Shown here: piece by piece, positions 24,701 to 38,000 of the stretch
Layout of the letters: every line of letters begins with the position of its first letter
How positions within the stretch are numbered: position 1 is the first letter of the stretch
NCBI GenBank assembly: GCA_949710005.1
Contig: OX453273.1
Location: forward strand, 32,698,250-32,762,249
DNA: 64,000 nt
Direction: 5' to 3'
Source of the DNA: Ricordea florida
Lineage: Eukaryota > Cnidaria > Anthozoa > Corallimorpharia > Ricordeidae
Made by a program: the position numbers and the translations under genes
The notes under the pieces: model-generated
Told to the model about the DNA's origin: nothing
What the model saw: the letters and a program-made list of their open reading frames with translations, nothing else
Databases searched by the model: none

Positions 24701-27700
24701 TAATTTGATAAGTTAAAATGGTTTTTCTACTATGTGCCTCTGTTTGAAATACTTCAGTTAAAGGTTAATGGAAAAACCTAAATGATACCATTCCATACCC
24801 AATGTTTAAACTTCAATTCATTAAATGCATAATCTAACTAGTGGACTAATGCAAATGCCGCTATCTGACTATTAGTAATAGTCATAGAGTAGCTAATTTC
24901 GGGACGCTTTCTTTCGTTTTATTCCGAAATAAATATTTCTTCAACTGGCATTGCAAACTTATTATTGCCTTCTCTGTCTGACTATTTGGATGACACTAAA
25001 ATAATGCAAGGCTATGCAAGGGCTACAGGTCTAATTGTTAAATATACACCAAACCTGAAAAAGAGGAAGCTTTTCGGTTTATGTGTCATCTTCAATATAG
25101 ACAACAACAACAATCTTTATTTGTACTCATTCTTGCGAAGAAAAAAATTAATTTGACAATGAAAATATTTAAGGTAAAAATTTAGAGTATTGGGTGCCTG
25201 GAATAACCATAAGGACTAGTGGAGCCAGGCAGTAAGAGCGTGATGTCCATAAAAAGTTTAAAAAATGAGGATCACTTTAAAAGAATTTTTTGGTGCTCTT
25301 TTGAGAAGAATTTGTGTGCTTAGTTTTAAAGCCAAAATGTTCAGTGTCAAGAGGTTCTGATTTATTTTGTTTTGTTTCTGTTTAGGATTATATTTGCTGT
25401 GGTATTTTTGTGTTGGTTGATTTAGTTCTTGATTTTGTTTTACGTTTTGTCTTTTTGTAATTATTTTCTTTTAAACAATATTTAGCAGATGCTATTTCAA
25501 GAATACTATTCCTCCAATGATACTCTGGTAAAGAAAATTAAAGACTTTATCATAAAAGGTGAAACGTCTGTTAATGACGATAACGAATACATTAAAACTT
25601 TAAATATATAAACGATCGTCACAGTTATGTGCACAACGTACGCAGTTGCGAATAGATACTACCTCAAGAGTACTCAGGCTTGATTTTTTTTTCTAGGTCC
25701 GATCTTCGCATATGCGAAATGTTCAAATATTCACATACACTTAATAATTTTTTCCGCTTAATATATATATATAACATATATAACTCGTAGCATGTAAGTT
25801 AGACAAATCTGCAACATGTAATCCTATTACTTTCCTGATTAAAGAGAACTTGTTGAAAAGTTTTGAAAATGATATAAAGCAATAAAATTCTTAAATCTTC
25901 TTTGGGAGACCTAAGGTGCGCTAGTCAGGGTGAAGAGGTTACCCTGGAGAGAAATTTGCAACAGTAGAGGTCTCCTGTCCGTTATAAAACTTTCTGCCTC
26001 TCTCCTTGGAGAATGCCCTTGCCCTTACATGCTCCCCACTGGCTTACGAGGTTATTCATAAATCAGAACGCGTTTGTCAAGATGTAATGAGTTTTAAACC
26101 TTTAATGAAAGCCTGGGCTACTGTTTACGACGCCGAATGGTCTAAGCTTTGTCCACTCTGGTTTTTAACGGTAACGAGGAGCGTTTGTAGTATACAAATA
26201 CCTAGCGAAGACTGCTAACTTAGCTTTGTTGTCAGACACTAGGCCAACATCCAGCTTTGCCCACTATGGAGCCGTCCATTTAAACGCAATGTTCATAACT
26301 AATCTTACAACAATTAAACAGTCTTCAATTAATTAATGCGCGATTGGACCACTTAGCCTGCGAGATAATTCAACACTGACTGATGCAATTGAAAGGAAAG
26401 AATGTAATCTTTTAAACTTAAAGGAGAATCAGTCTTTTTGGGGTCATCGTCACCATCCTTCGTATTAAACACAGAGTTGACTTAGACAGAAACAGTAACC
26501 GATATGACGAATTAATCTGACAAAATGTTTACAGAAATTGAGAACCTACTTCATTAAATAAATATAATTGCAACTTCGTTTTGGTGATCTTGCAGTTAAG
26601 TCACTAACTGTAAACGCACGTAGTAACAACACCTCGTGATTTCTCTCTTGCACTGGTCATAGGACATAACCTATATGCGGCTGGTTTGTTATTGTTATTA
26701 TTATTATTATTATTACTATAATTATTATTTACATTCCTTAGTAGCTAGCTTTTTTTATTTTTATTTGAATAAAAGTTCCTAACTTGTATCTCCCATAGGA
26801 AAGATCTAACTTGATATTTTCACGTTTGTTGCCGTTTGTAGTATCTGAAATTAGCTGAAGAGGTCACCAGACTGAGAAAGATTTATGCAGAGCTCACTGC
26901 GAAGACCTCCACCAGGTTTGAAAATAGATTGACTATTAACGTTTTACTGATACAGAAGATTTCGATTGGCTGTCGTAAACACAACCTAAGTAGTTACTCT
27001 AGCCAATCACAGCAGATGCGCATAATCTAACAAACCAATCACAACAGATGCACACAGTCTAACGAGCCAATCACAACAGATGCGTTAATCGAACGAACCA
27101 ATCACTACAGGTGCGCATAATCTAACGAACCAATCACAACAGGTGCGCACAGTGTAACGAACCAATCACAACCGATGCGCATAATCTAGTGAACCAATCA
27201 CAACAGGTGCGCACAGTCTAAATAACCAATCCAACAGATGCGCACGGTCTAACCAAGCAATCAGACCTCAAAGCAAATACATGTCAGAACCAAGCGGGGG
27301 AAAAAGCGTTCGTGCCAATCAGACTGATCCGGCTTAGTTTTACTCCTGAGTGTTTGAGACAGTCGTGCGGAACCCTTAACCCGTCATGTGTTGTAACAGT
27401 CCGAAAGAAAAGCCGAGAACAATACGTTTGACAGCGCGCTGGAAACCTTTCTACATTCATGAATTTCTCAGTGCTTGATCAAGGGAGGTGCGCTCTCGGG
27501 TAAAGGTGCGGAGGTTGGCAGGATCATACTTAAGTTCTTTATTAGATAAATGTCGCAGTAAGCTGGAGATCAGGTCATTCATGGCTCATTTCTATTTTGC
27601 AGAATAGAACGTTTTCAAGAGCAGTGTACACGTTGGGACACTGAAACAGGCCATCATTGTTCCATTTTCTGGCGCGTAAATTTGTACGTTTTTTGGTTCA

Positions 27701-28726
27701 TTTATTTATTCGTTTTTGGATGGGTTTTTTTTACAGAAGCCAAATGATTGTAACCCTAAGAGACGAACTTACTCAAAGATGCGATGAAATCACAAACTTG
27801 GAAGCTAAACTCGCAGAAACAAGTCAGCAGGTATAGATCAACCTCTTGTAGTTCATTCATTGGTTTTCAGTGTAAGGGCTTTTATAAAACAGCAGATGCA
27901 TTCTGATATGTATGAACGCAACGTTCGACCGAAATCGCATCATCTACCCACTCGTTTCGTGGAATTTCTCTCTTCGTTGATGTCTTAAGATTTCTCCAAT
28001 TAGCGATTCTTACTTTCTGTCAACTGGAAACTCACGAATTAACCAGTTAAAAACCCTCGCTTCAAAACGCCGCTTTCCGCCATTTAGTAAACAAACTCAA
28101 AGTTGTTCTCCAATTCACGAAATCATCAGACGCGACGTCACTTTTGAATTGGGTCTATTGTGAACTTCAAGCTTGAGGCTTATCATAGGTGACCCAGGCT
28201 CCAGATTAGAAAGACTTACTTCGTTCCTTTGTGGTATTTTATGTTGTCCACGCGATTCGCAGGCCACATGAGAGTGATTTCGGTGAGTTGGCGCCATTTC
28301 GCGTTTTCTACTGTCTTCTTCGTCCCTCTTTTAGCAGTAACCGAAATTGCGCTAACCCATCGAAAGCGCTTACAAATAGCCGAAGAATTGGAAGATCAAC
28401 ATCAGATACCCGACAGGAACAAATTAAGTCGATGTTGTGGAAAATGGTTTAATTCTTTTGCATTTTATGACAAAACTGTTGCATTTCCCTTGCAATCCCA
28501 TTCGAACACGGAGCTTGGGCCACCTGTGACGTTGTACATATCCTAGGTCACCCAGTTATTCAACTTAGTTAATAAGTGGTTTAAGTTAACAGTAACTGTA
28601 TAACGAAACTTCATAGAAACAGATATTTATATACAAATTTTGGTGGTGAAAAGTTTATTAAATGGTTTAAAATTAAGATTACTGCAATGTAGTATTAGTT
28701 CTTTCTTTTTGTTCCTGCCATCTCGA

Positions 28727-28766
<40 letters not shown>

Positions 28767-28986
28767 TGTAAAAGTTGATTAATCGTAAAACAGTGCTCAA
28801 TACGTGAACGTAGAGCGAAGTAGTTGTTGCGGGAGGAAAAAAACACACAAACAAACTACGGGTTTATCCCTACAAGCCTGTTTCGTGGTTGCCCACTCAT
28901 CAGGGGTGATGAGTGGGCAACCACGAAACAGGCTTGTAGGGATAAAGCCGTAGTTTGTTTGTGTGTTTTTTTTTTCCTCCCGCAAC

Positions 28987-29037
<51 letters not shown>

Positions 29038-32000
29038 TTAAATTTTCAGAAATTTTCTGTGCTGTCAGAGTTTAATGGGAAGAATGCCAACGTGACGTCA
29101 AAGAGAAGGAGATCCGACGGTGATATAAATATGTATGAGTCATAATCCTTGGACACGTGCACATTGCTTGTTAATTGTTATCGTTTTTCATAAAGATACC
29201 GTAGTGTGTTTCAAAAAAACAACTTTGATTCTCCTTTCTTGAAAAAAGGCAGCTTGTCGGTGACCACAGTGAGGCATCCTTTTGGACCATGGAAAATTTC
29301 CATGAAAGATGTTTATTTTTCTTTCCCATGTTCCCAGTTCCCCCTTCCTACTAATAATTTGCCTCAACTTCCCTGTTCCGTAATACGATTTTGGATATAA
29401 TCTAACTTAGCGCTAGCTGTTCTCTTCTAGTGAATTAAAACCCCAACATATCTTCTGAATATTTGAGTTAACTTGTGAGAAAAGGAAGCTTGCGTCACCA
29501 CTCATTTTTAAATCAAAACTACAACTTTCGTAGTCCTCTTGAATGGTTTCGGTTTCGTTGTCCTGAAATTGGGAAGCGGGGCGGTTATGTGCTGAGATGC
29601 ATTAGCAAAAGTGGTCCCACAGTTGCCGAGAATTCAATATCTTGTCATGGCCTTAGACTCTCTACATTGTGTGATCGATTCTCTTAACCTGATGAGCTCT
29701 GGTCGTTTTGCCATATCGGTATTTGGACTTTAAGTTTGCTTGAACACATTTCCATGTCTTAATTACCAGGAAATTCACTCGACTTACCAAGAAACCCTCT
29801 CAGCTTGCTGTCTGTACTCACTACTCTTAGTGCTTACGTCGTAATATATAATATGTAGAGTATTTTTATTCCGCTCATGAGTTAATATGAATATATCAGG
29901 TCTGGAACGGTTAGACACTGTTGTGACGGGAATGTGAATAAAGTGATAACGAAAAGCACGCAACTCAATGAGCGAGTAAAGGAGCTGATGGCTGAAAGAG
30001 ATTCGGCCTTGAACGATGCTCAGGATCTTCGTAACGGCATGCAGGTAAGAACGAGTCACTTTAGGGTTAGAACCGTTTTCTTGTGGGGTTGGAACCGTTT
30101 TCTTGAGGGATGGAATTGGTTCCTTGTTGGCTGGACCCAGCTTCTTGAGGGCCTGAAACGGTTTCTTGCAGGCTCCAATCGCCGGGTTTCCTTTGGTACC
30201 GGTTTTCCACAGATAGCCCTTGACCGTGACATGCGTCGATCGAGTGGTTGTTATCTCCGGTCACGAGAACTCTTAGAGTATAGCTCAATGACATCCTTTG
30301 CCAACAGGATAAAGAAGAGAAAACCTGGATTTGGTCACTGAATGAACGTAAAACTATCACTGAAAAATGAGCTCTTGTTTTTGGCTGCGGGTGGGAGGAA
30401 TGAGAATGGATGCTTCTTGGTAAAAAGCCAGTCTTTTCTTGACTCTCACCTCCCTTTCTCAAAAGAGTTGCTTGTGAAGATAATGGTGACATTATAATTA
30501 GATAATTCATGACATCTCTGGCTGTCGTCCTGCGGCCCAACAGGAATAGTTTTCATAGTTTTCACAGTGTTACTCTGTCTGTTTCCTCAGCGATTGGCTG
30601 AGCTTCGTAATGGTATTTTGCTATCTCCACACTGTTTGCTGTACTCGTGCAAGAAAATTATTGAGACGCAATTCCTTATTGTCATGCTGTAACCATGAGG
30701 TCTTCTTTTTTCGGTAGCAACTAAGAGAGGCTTTTGAAGACGAAATGGCGCGGGAACTGGAACGAGAGAGGGAAAAATTCGAAAGAGAAAAGCATCTGCT
30801 CGTGGTTCGTACCCAGGAGACTGTTCGAGTTTTCGTTCGTTTCTTTGTTTGTTTGTTTGATTTCGTAAGTGCTTGTTGAGTTGTATGTTTGCTCTCACAG
30901 CGGGCGTTCTAAGTGAGAGCTATAACAAATCTGCGTTTCTGGACATATCTCGGCTGTTGTCGTCTTAACCAAAATGAATAAATATCCCGTGGTGAGAAGG
31001 GTGTAACTCGCTGCCTTGTCCACTGATTTGTGTTATCCACCTTTTGAACAACCGAGGCGTTGTGTGATTGAGTCTATACCTCTTACTAACCGAGTTCGAG
31101 GTCCGTACTGTAAGTTACGGACTGAGTTTTATCCTCGTGAATTTATGCGATTTATCCGAGAGGAATAAAAACTAGGATCCATAACACACAGTACGGACCG
31201 AGAAAACGAGGGTTTTAAGATATTTATTATATCTCTGGAGACATTTTGGCAACCCAAACAAACTTTTGAATTTAGCAGGCCGTACAGTGAGGTACGGCCC
31301 GCAAAATTGATCCATCAAAACACGCGTACAAACTGAGAGATATAATAAAGCGTCTTATTAATGTGTCCCGTTCAAAGTAGTTCTACTTACTAACGAAACC
31401 GCGTCTCTTTCTTACTGTAGGCTCAGCACGCCAAAACTAGAGAGACTGATCAACACCTTTTTGGTGAGCAAAACGTTTCTTCAAATGTGCTTTACTGCGC
31501 GGCCACAAAAATTTGGAAAAACATTGTCGAACAAGGGCGTTGTATGGCGTCGTGGTTGGGTTATTCCCTAATTTCTCCAGTTTTAAAAGTTCACATCGGT
31601 TCTCATTTAACCCTTTCAATGCCACAGGTGACCCATGTATAAATTCTCCCTATAATTCCAATACTCTACCGCACAAACAGATTATAAGAATTGCGAACAT
31701 GATCACATAAAAGGTGCTAAATCGATCAACCGCCACATTCTCTGAACTAGAACGTAAGAAACTGCAGTGATTGATAGAGCTTGTATGAGTGGGAATAATG
31801 ACCAAAGCTATTATATTTATGATAATAGATGAACAAGATAACAATGAATGAAATGAATGAGAAAATAATTTCAAATTAATGGCGTAAGCCTTCGCATTGA
31901 AATTCAAACGAAAAACGTAACGTTCGGACTTCTACCTGAAATGAAGGAGGTCTGCTGCCCTAGAATTTTCAAGATATAGAATAATCGATTTGTCCTTGAC

Positions 32001-35000
32001 AACTAGCAGACTTTAAGTGTGGCTGACATTATTTGGTTTCTTGTCAGGTATCAAATCCAGGCTTCAAAAGGAACTCTCCCGTCTAACAGAGGAAAAGACT
32101 GCTCTTGAAACTAAGAGGTAAGAAACGTCTGTACAAAAATAAGGTTTCTCTCGTTAGCCCTCTGACAGATCTAACGCTCAAAACTTCAGCTGTATTTTTC
32201 AGTTCTCAGGTACGGTTAATGTACCTCGTCCACCTTTAGTTGATAACAGACCAAGTGGCCTTACTTGCCTATCGCCAACCAGCATGTTACGTGAATCGTG
32301 GAACCTGATCGGCTGACTGAATCAGTCTCTATGAAGTTGTAGATAGCAAGTAGAAAAGCGGTGTAAGAGCAAAACAGTGGTTAGCGAAATTATTAAGATT
32401 GCATAAAACGACGTTTTGGCTCCTTCTCCAGGTACCGGCTCAGATGACGTAGCGCATTGTTTCACCATTGTGTGTAAATTATTCAAGAGAGATATTTTTA
32501 TCGTATGGCCTTGCTTTACGTCATCTGTGCCGGTACCTGGAGAAGCACCCGAAGTTTTGTTGAAAAATAAGACAATCTGTTATCTGGTGAATCTTATGCC
32601 TCCTGATAATAGGGACCTTTAGCAAGGACGACGCCGACGCCCACGAGAACGACTACGAAAAACATAAATTCGCATTACTGCAATGAAATTGCAATTATTC
32701 CAACACATTCTCCTTGTGAAACTCATGCCAACTGACCAGGAATTTAACTTGCATGAACGGCGTTGATGTTTTCCGAGTAAACTGAACATTTCTCTGTTTG
32801 TGCTCACGTCCTCCACAAAACTGTAAATTTGGTCATTTCACGTCGTTGTTTTGGAGAGAACGGCAACGAAATGTACCAAAATGCGAAACGCACGTGGGGG
32901 GCGTGCAGAGCCATTGTTTTTGCTAATTATGCCTATTGTTTTTTTGGCGTTCTCGTTCTCGTCGACGTCGTCCTTGCTAAAGGTCCCTATTAATACTAAA
33001 AGAGAAGATTACATGACGGGACTAAGGACTCACATAACTGAATTTTGTTGCAGCAAAAACTTGGAATTCGAGCGTGATGAACTGCGCAACCAAGTAGAAG
33101 AACTGTGCAAGATGAGAACAGGAGCTGAGGAGTATGTGTGTTTGTTGACATAATATTGTTTCCAACAAGTTAATCCTACGGAAGAAATCATGTCACATGC
33201 CGTGGTCTAGGGCTGGTTGTGTATTAAACAATTAGATTATGAGCTCGAGATTTCTATCGCGCGATAGTTGACGAGGGCGCAGCCCGAGTCAACTATCACG
33301 CATAGAAATCGAGAGCGAATAATCTAATTGTTTTAGTATAAATCTACTAGTCGTTCAAAACTTTGCCTTTTCTGGAACAGTCTCGACCGGTAAACTGTCT
33401 AAATCTTCTTCACGGACTCTTCGAAAACGTGAAGAAACGGCCGCCATTACGCTACTCACTATCTATCACAGAATAGATAGTGGGTAGCGTAGCCAATCAG
33501 AGCGCGGCATTTGTGATAGAACTCCAGCAGATTTATACTAAACCCTGATACAGTGGAATCCCGGTTTAACGATATGCCAAGGGGACGTCAAAATTATATC
33601 GTTAAACCGGGATATCGTTATACTGAGATTCCTGGTATAACGATATTGTGGGAAAATTTCTAAAAATATCGTTATACCGGGAAAAAGGTGACGTTCACGT
33701 TTTTACTCTATGTTAACTGATAAATTTGTAGTTAATACTTTGTAATTAATCAAATGATTCACAAGTGCAACATCCAGAGTATTCTTTGTTGTCCTTAAAA
33801 TATGTCAAAACAGTTTGTACAGCTCACAAGTTGTTTGTTATTGAAATACAAAACACTTCATGACATAAACCTCAACGTCAACTTTTAACTAAAACTCAAA
33901 CTTAAACATTTAGAAATCGAGTTCAGTTCGAGTGTTTCGGCCTGTTCAATGTTCATTGCTGAAAATATTCATTCAGCCTTGTTTGCCTCTTTGTACTAAT
34001 TTGCAATCTCAGAAATGCGTCCTCCATTGCCGACAGAGAGGAAAGGAAATTTCTTTCTCTTTCTCCTGGCTCTTCCAACGTGATAACAAAATCTCGTATC
34101 ACCTTGACAGCTTCAGTGGCTTGCATAGGGGTCACGGACATAGATTCAATCGCCGATACGTCATCGTCGGAATCCTCCTCCTGCTGAGGGCTAGCCGTAG
34201 CCTCTAATGGTTTCACTGACTCCAAAGCTTCTCTTTCTGCATCAATTTCCGTCGTTGGGTTCTCTGTAACAACGTCTTGGTCAAGAGATGCAAATTGGCC
34301 GAATGGCACATTCTCGAGCGAGGGATACTGCTGGACAACCCTGTTCCATAAACCAGATCCTTCACCCTCTTCATCAATTTCCTCATCCGACTCAAATGGG
34401 TCATGGGTTGGCTCTACCACCAGCTCTGGAAATCCAGCCTTTCTCCAACAGTTTTTGATCGTTGTTGGACTTACGCTGTCCCAAGCTTTGGCTGCCATGA
34501 AGATAGCGTCCTTAAGGTCTACCGCTCTTATAGGCTTGTCCTCATCTATACATTGCAAAATTTTGCGGATCATTGTTTGTCGGTAATGAACCTTTAGGTT
34601 CTGTATAATTCCTTGGTCTGCAGGCTGAAGCTTACTTGTGCAGTTTGGCGGGAAAAATATTAATCGCGTGTTTGTCAAGCCCGGTACTGACACGTGTGCT
34701 GTGCAGTTATCAACAAACAGAAGGATTCGCCGGTTTGCCGCTCTCATCTTCCGATCTACTTTTCGAACCCATTCTTCGAATATCGCATTGTCAATCCAAG
34801 CATTCTTCTGTGCCCTGTAAATTACAGGGAGCAAATCCATGTTGCTTCCTTTCAAACAGCGTGGTTTAGCATATTTCCCAATAACTAACAGGGGTAGCTT
34901 GTCTGTCCCGTCTTGGTTACAAGCAACGAGGACGGTAACGCGCTCTTTACTGTTCTTTCCTCCACTGCACTTTTGACCTTTAAAATGGAGTGTTTGGGTG

Positions 35001-38000
35001 GGAGTTGCTTTCCACAAAAGGCCAGTTTCATCTGCGTTAAATCGGTCTTTGGGTTCGTATCTACGGCAAATGTCTGGGAGACGTTCTTCCCACGTGCTCA
35101 CTATGTCTGCGTCAACACTTTTCTCTTCACCACAAATATTTTGGCCTGTGATGCCTTGCCTTTCTTTAAAGCGGTCTAGAAATCCAACGCTTGCCTTAAA
35201 GTCTTTGTAGCCGAGCTGCTCGGCAAAGTACCGGGCTTTTTCTGCCAAAAGCGGACCACTAACTGGAATATTCATTGCTCGCACTCTTTTGAACCACTCA
35301 GCTAGTGCTTTGTCCACATCAGCAACATAGGACTGCGTCATTTTCTTGCGCTTGTTTGTGAACAACCCTTCTTCGTAAGCATGTATTATTTCTTTCTTAT
35401 TCTTCACAATGGTTGCAACAGTAGATTGACACAAAGGGGGGTTAAAGAGCTCTGCAACATCGGCTTGTTTCTTTCCATTCTGGATTTCTTTCACGATACG
35501 ATACTTTTCTTCCAAAGTTAACACTCTTCGAGTTCTTTTCTGGCCCGACGTCTTGGCATTAGGCTTCTTTGGCTTCGCACTCTTTGACTTTACGGACGCC
35601 GACTCTGATTTTGACTGGCTGGATTCAGAAACAGTAATTTTGTCCAATGTTTCGGCAACGATTGACATTTTTAAGTTGGACAAAAAAAATGAGAATGAGA
35701 ATAAAGAACAGCTTTAACTTACGGGACAGCATGAGTTTAGAACGTGATTTCGCCCGAAATGATATCTCGTCTTACACTTTTGTTTCAGTTCCGGGGTGTG
35801 TTGTAAATTTTAACACCGTCATTTGATGTGTAGATTAAAAACAATACAGCCTTACCGGGTATTATTTTCTGTGCACCATTTGACTGCAAAGCGCGTTTGC
35901 CAAGAAAAGGAGAATCATGGACTTGGACTCATCTACCTATTTATTCAAATCGTGTATCCGAGGATACCATGAATACAAGGAAATATGGGATGCAGCTATC
36001 GGCGAAGTTCTAGATTGTGAGGTAGGGGTACTCACTTGTGTCTTGTTGCGCGCGAAACAATGAATTATAGCTGCTCGATTACTAATTGCTTATACCATGC
36101 TTCATAGCCAAATCTGACTTGTCAGTGCAAACCTTTATTCTTCGTTTTGCTGCAGCACGAACCAGATAACCCTCATGATACTCACGCTGTTGCCATTAAA
36201 CGAGTGGAAGGGAAAAGGAAGACAAGAAAGAGCAAGGAAATCATCCTTGGACATGTGCCATTGACTCTATCCCGCATATTTCATTTATTCCTGAATCACG
36301 GGGGGCGGATTTCTGTTACAGTTACTGGCAAACGTAGAAACAAAGGCATTGGACTTGAAATCCCTGCAACATACATTTTCCAACACAAGAAGGCTTCCAA
36401 GATATTAAAATTAAGGGAACTGTTAAAAGGCAAGGAAGAAAAGGCACATAAACAATGATCTAAAACGGTTTAAAACACATCAATCAGCATTCATGGCTGC
36501 TGGAGCGTAAGCAAGAACAATGATTGTTGATAGAAGCATTGATGTTTATTAATTAAAGTTTGTTTTGTTATAAAAACAGCATTTCCTGTGGTCTGTCATG
36601 TTGATTTTATCGTTATACCGGGAAAGATTTTGCTCTCGGGAAACAAAATCCCCATCGTTAAACCGGGAATATCGTTAAACCGAATATCGTTAAACCGGGG
36701 TTCTGCCCCATACATTTTACTATAACTTTTGCCGGGGAAACGAATGTTTATCGTTATACCGGGAATATCGTTAAACCGAAGATCGTTAAACCGGGATTCC
36801 ACTGTAGTACAAGTTCGCCTATAAGCAACATTTGTCGTTGTATTTGATTCGCTTATTAACTGTCAAAATGAATCATGTAAATACTGTTTTGTCATCGCCT
36901 ACTTCTATCCTTGCGTGTCTCCCGTATTACCTTGTTTATTATACATTGAACTCACTGATTGGGAGAAAGCGTACAGTGAATTTTCGAAATCAGCGCCTGT
37001 GACGTCATAACTGCAGATTATACAATAATCATGTCAAGGACACTCAAGGTCACGGGTAATCATGTCATGTATGACCGCGGTGCATGATTTCTAAGGGTAA
37101 TCATGTCAAGTTCGCGCTCTTTGCTTGTGGTGCTTGCTCAGCCTTGGGCTTCGGCTGATAACCCTTACCTTGACCTTGATTATTCTGAATATCACAAAAA
37201 CCGGGCTCAACCAATAATTGTTTAATACTAGCAGAGTGGGTAACTCCACCGGTTTACTATTCAACAGTTATGGTTTAAATTGGCCTGTTATCGTCACATT
37301 TGCCATTCCACTTAACTTAGCTTGCCCTGTTAAATAAACGTTTTCAGTTTCGATGTGCAATGATCTACGTTCACCCAAGAACATGCCTTTTAGACATCAT
37401 TGATATTAAATAGATTTAGCCAAGCCTAAAAGCGGAGCTCCTCACACAGACCCTCACACATTGAAAATGCTGTCACTAAAGTTATTAAATACGCCTGGTG
37501 TACGCAACTACTTAAAGAAGATTCGATAGCTGAAATAAATCGTCAAAAAAAAAAACACCTTGCTCGCGACTCAACGGAAGAACCATTACCTGGTCAGCAA
37601 AATTATAATAGTTTTATAGCAACACCAAAAGCAGCTAGGGAGTCGCTAGGCAGCTCTTTAACAAATGAATAGACACTCAGCTTTATGCTTATGTCCCTCC
37701 AAAAATGCTTGAAAACTTGTAGGAAGAACTCAGCTTTATGCTTATGTCCCTCCAAAAACGCTTGAAAACTTGTAGGAAGAAAATTTTTCCTCCAAAACCG
37801 CTATGAATAATCCGTTTCTTCAGCAAAACATTGTAGACTGCTGGCTGTAGGTTGTGTAGCCGCGGCAAGCCGCGAAAAGCGCGCGAAAAACAAAGCCTCG
37901 TTTCGGTTTAAGACCTTCTAAATATCCCGGATGACTATGGACGCCATGTTGGGGCAACGTCGTCGTCGTCGCTAGGCGCACGCGCCCGCGAGCCATGCCG

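Larger units (their letters stand above)
33551..36804 (-). mobile_element. Complete Tigger (pogo-group) DNA transposon, 3,254 bp
   Basis: Perfect terminal inverted repeats begin CAGTGGAATCCCGGTTTAAC and run 23 bases. They are flanked by TA at 33549-33550 and 36805-36806, the duplication typical of Tc1/mariner/pogo elements. Inside are a DDE transposase gene on the minus strand and a small spliced HIRAN-like gene on the plus strand, starting 233 bp apart. Both ends carry extra copies of ATCGTTA(A/T)ACCGGGA, seven or more in all. The intact ends and open transposase frame suggest recent activity. It sits in intron 30 of the coiled-coil gene in antisense orientation. Confidence 0.9.

Noticed and set aside
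26998..27262. Possible CRISPR-like array
   Set aside because: The 32-bp units are directly adjacent with no unique spacers, and this is eukaryotic DNA; it is a minisatellite.
28627..29145. ORFs with long Ile-Tyr repeats around 28.6-29.1 kb
   Set aside because: They are translations of (TA)n runs and of the inverted repeat. Only the 29050-29132 part is kept, as exon 25.
30067..30540. 157-residue minus-strand ORF
   Set aside because: Its Gln/Gly-rich half comes from the tandem repeat at 30064-30180, and the plus strand carries a well-phased host exon just upstream.
34213..35210. Several plus-strand ORFs of 60-90 residues
   Set aside because: All are shadows of the Tigger transposase on the opposite strand.
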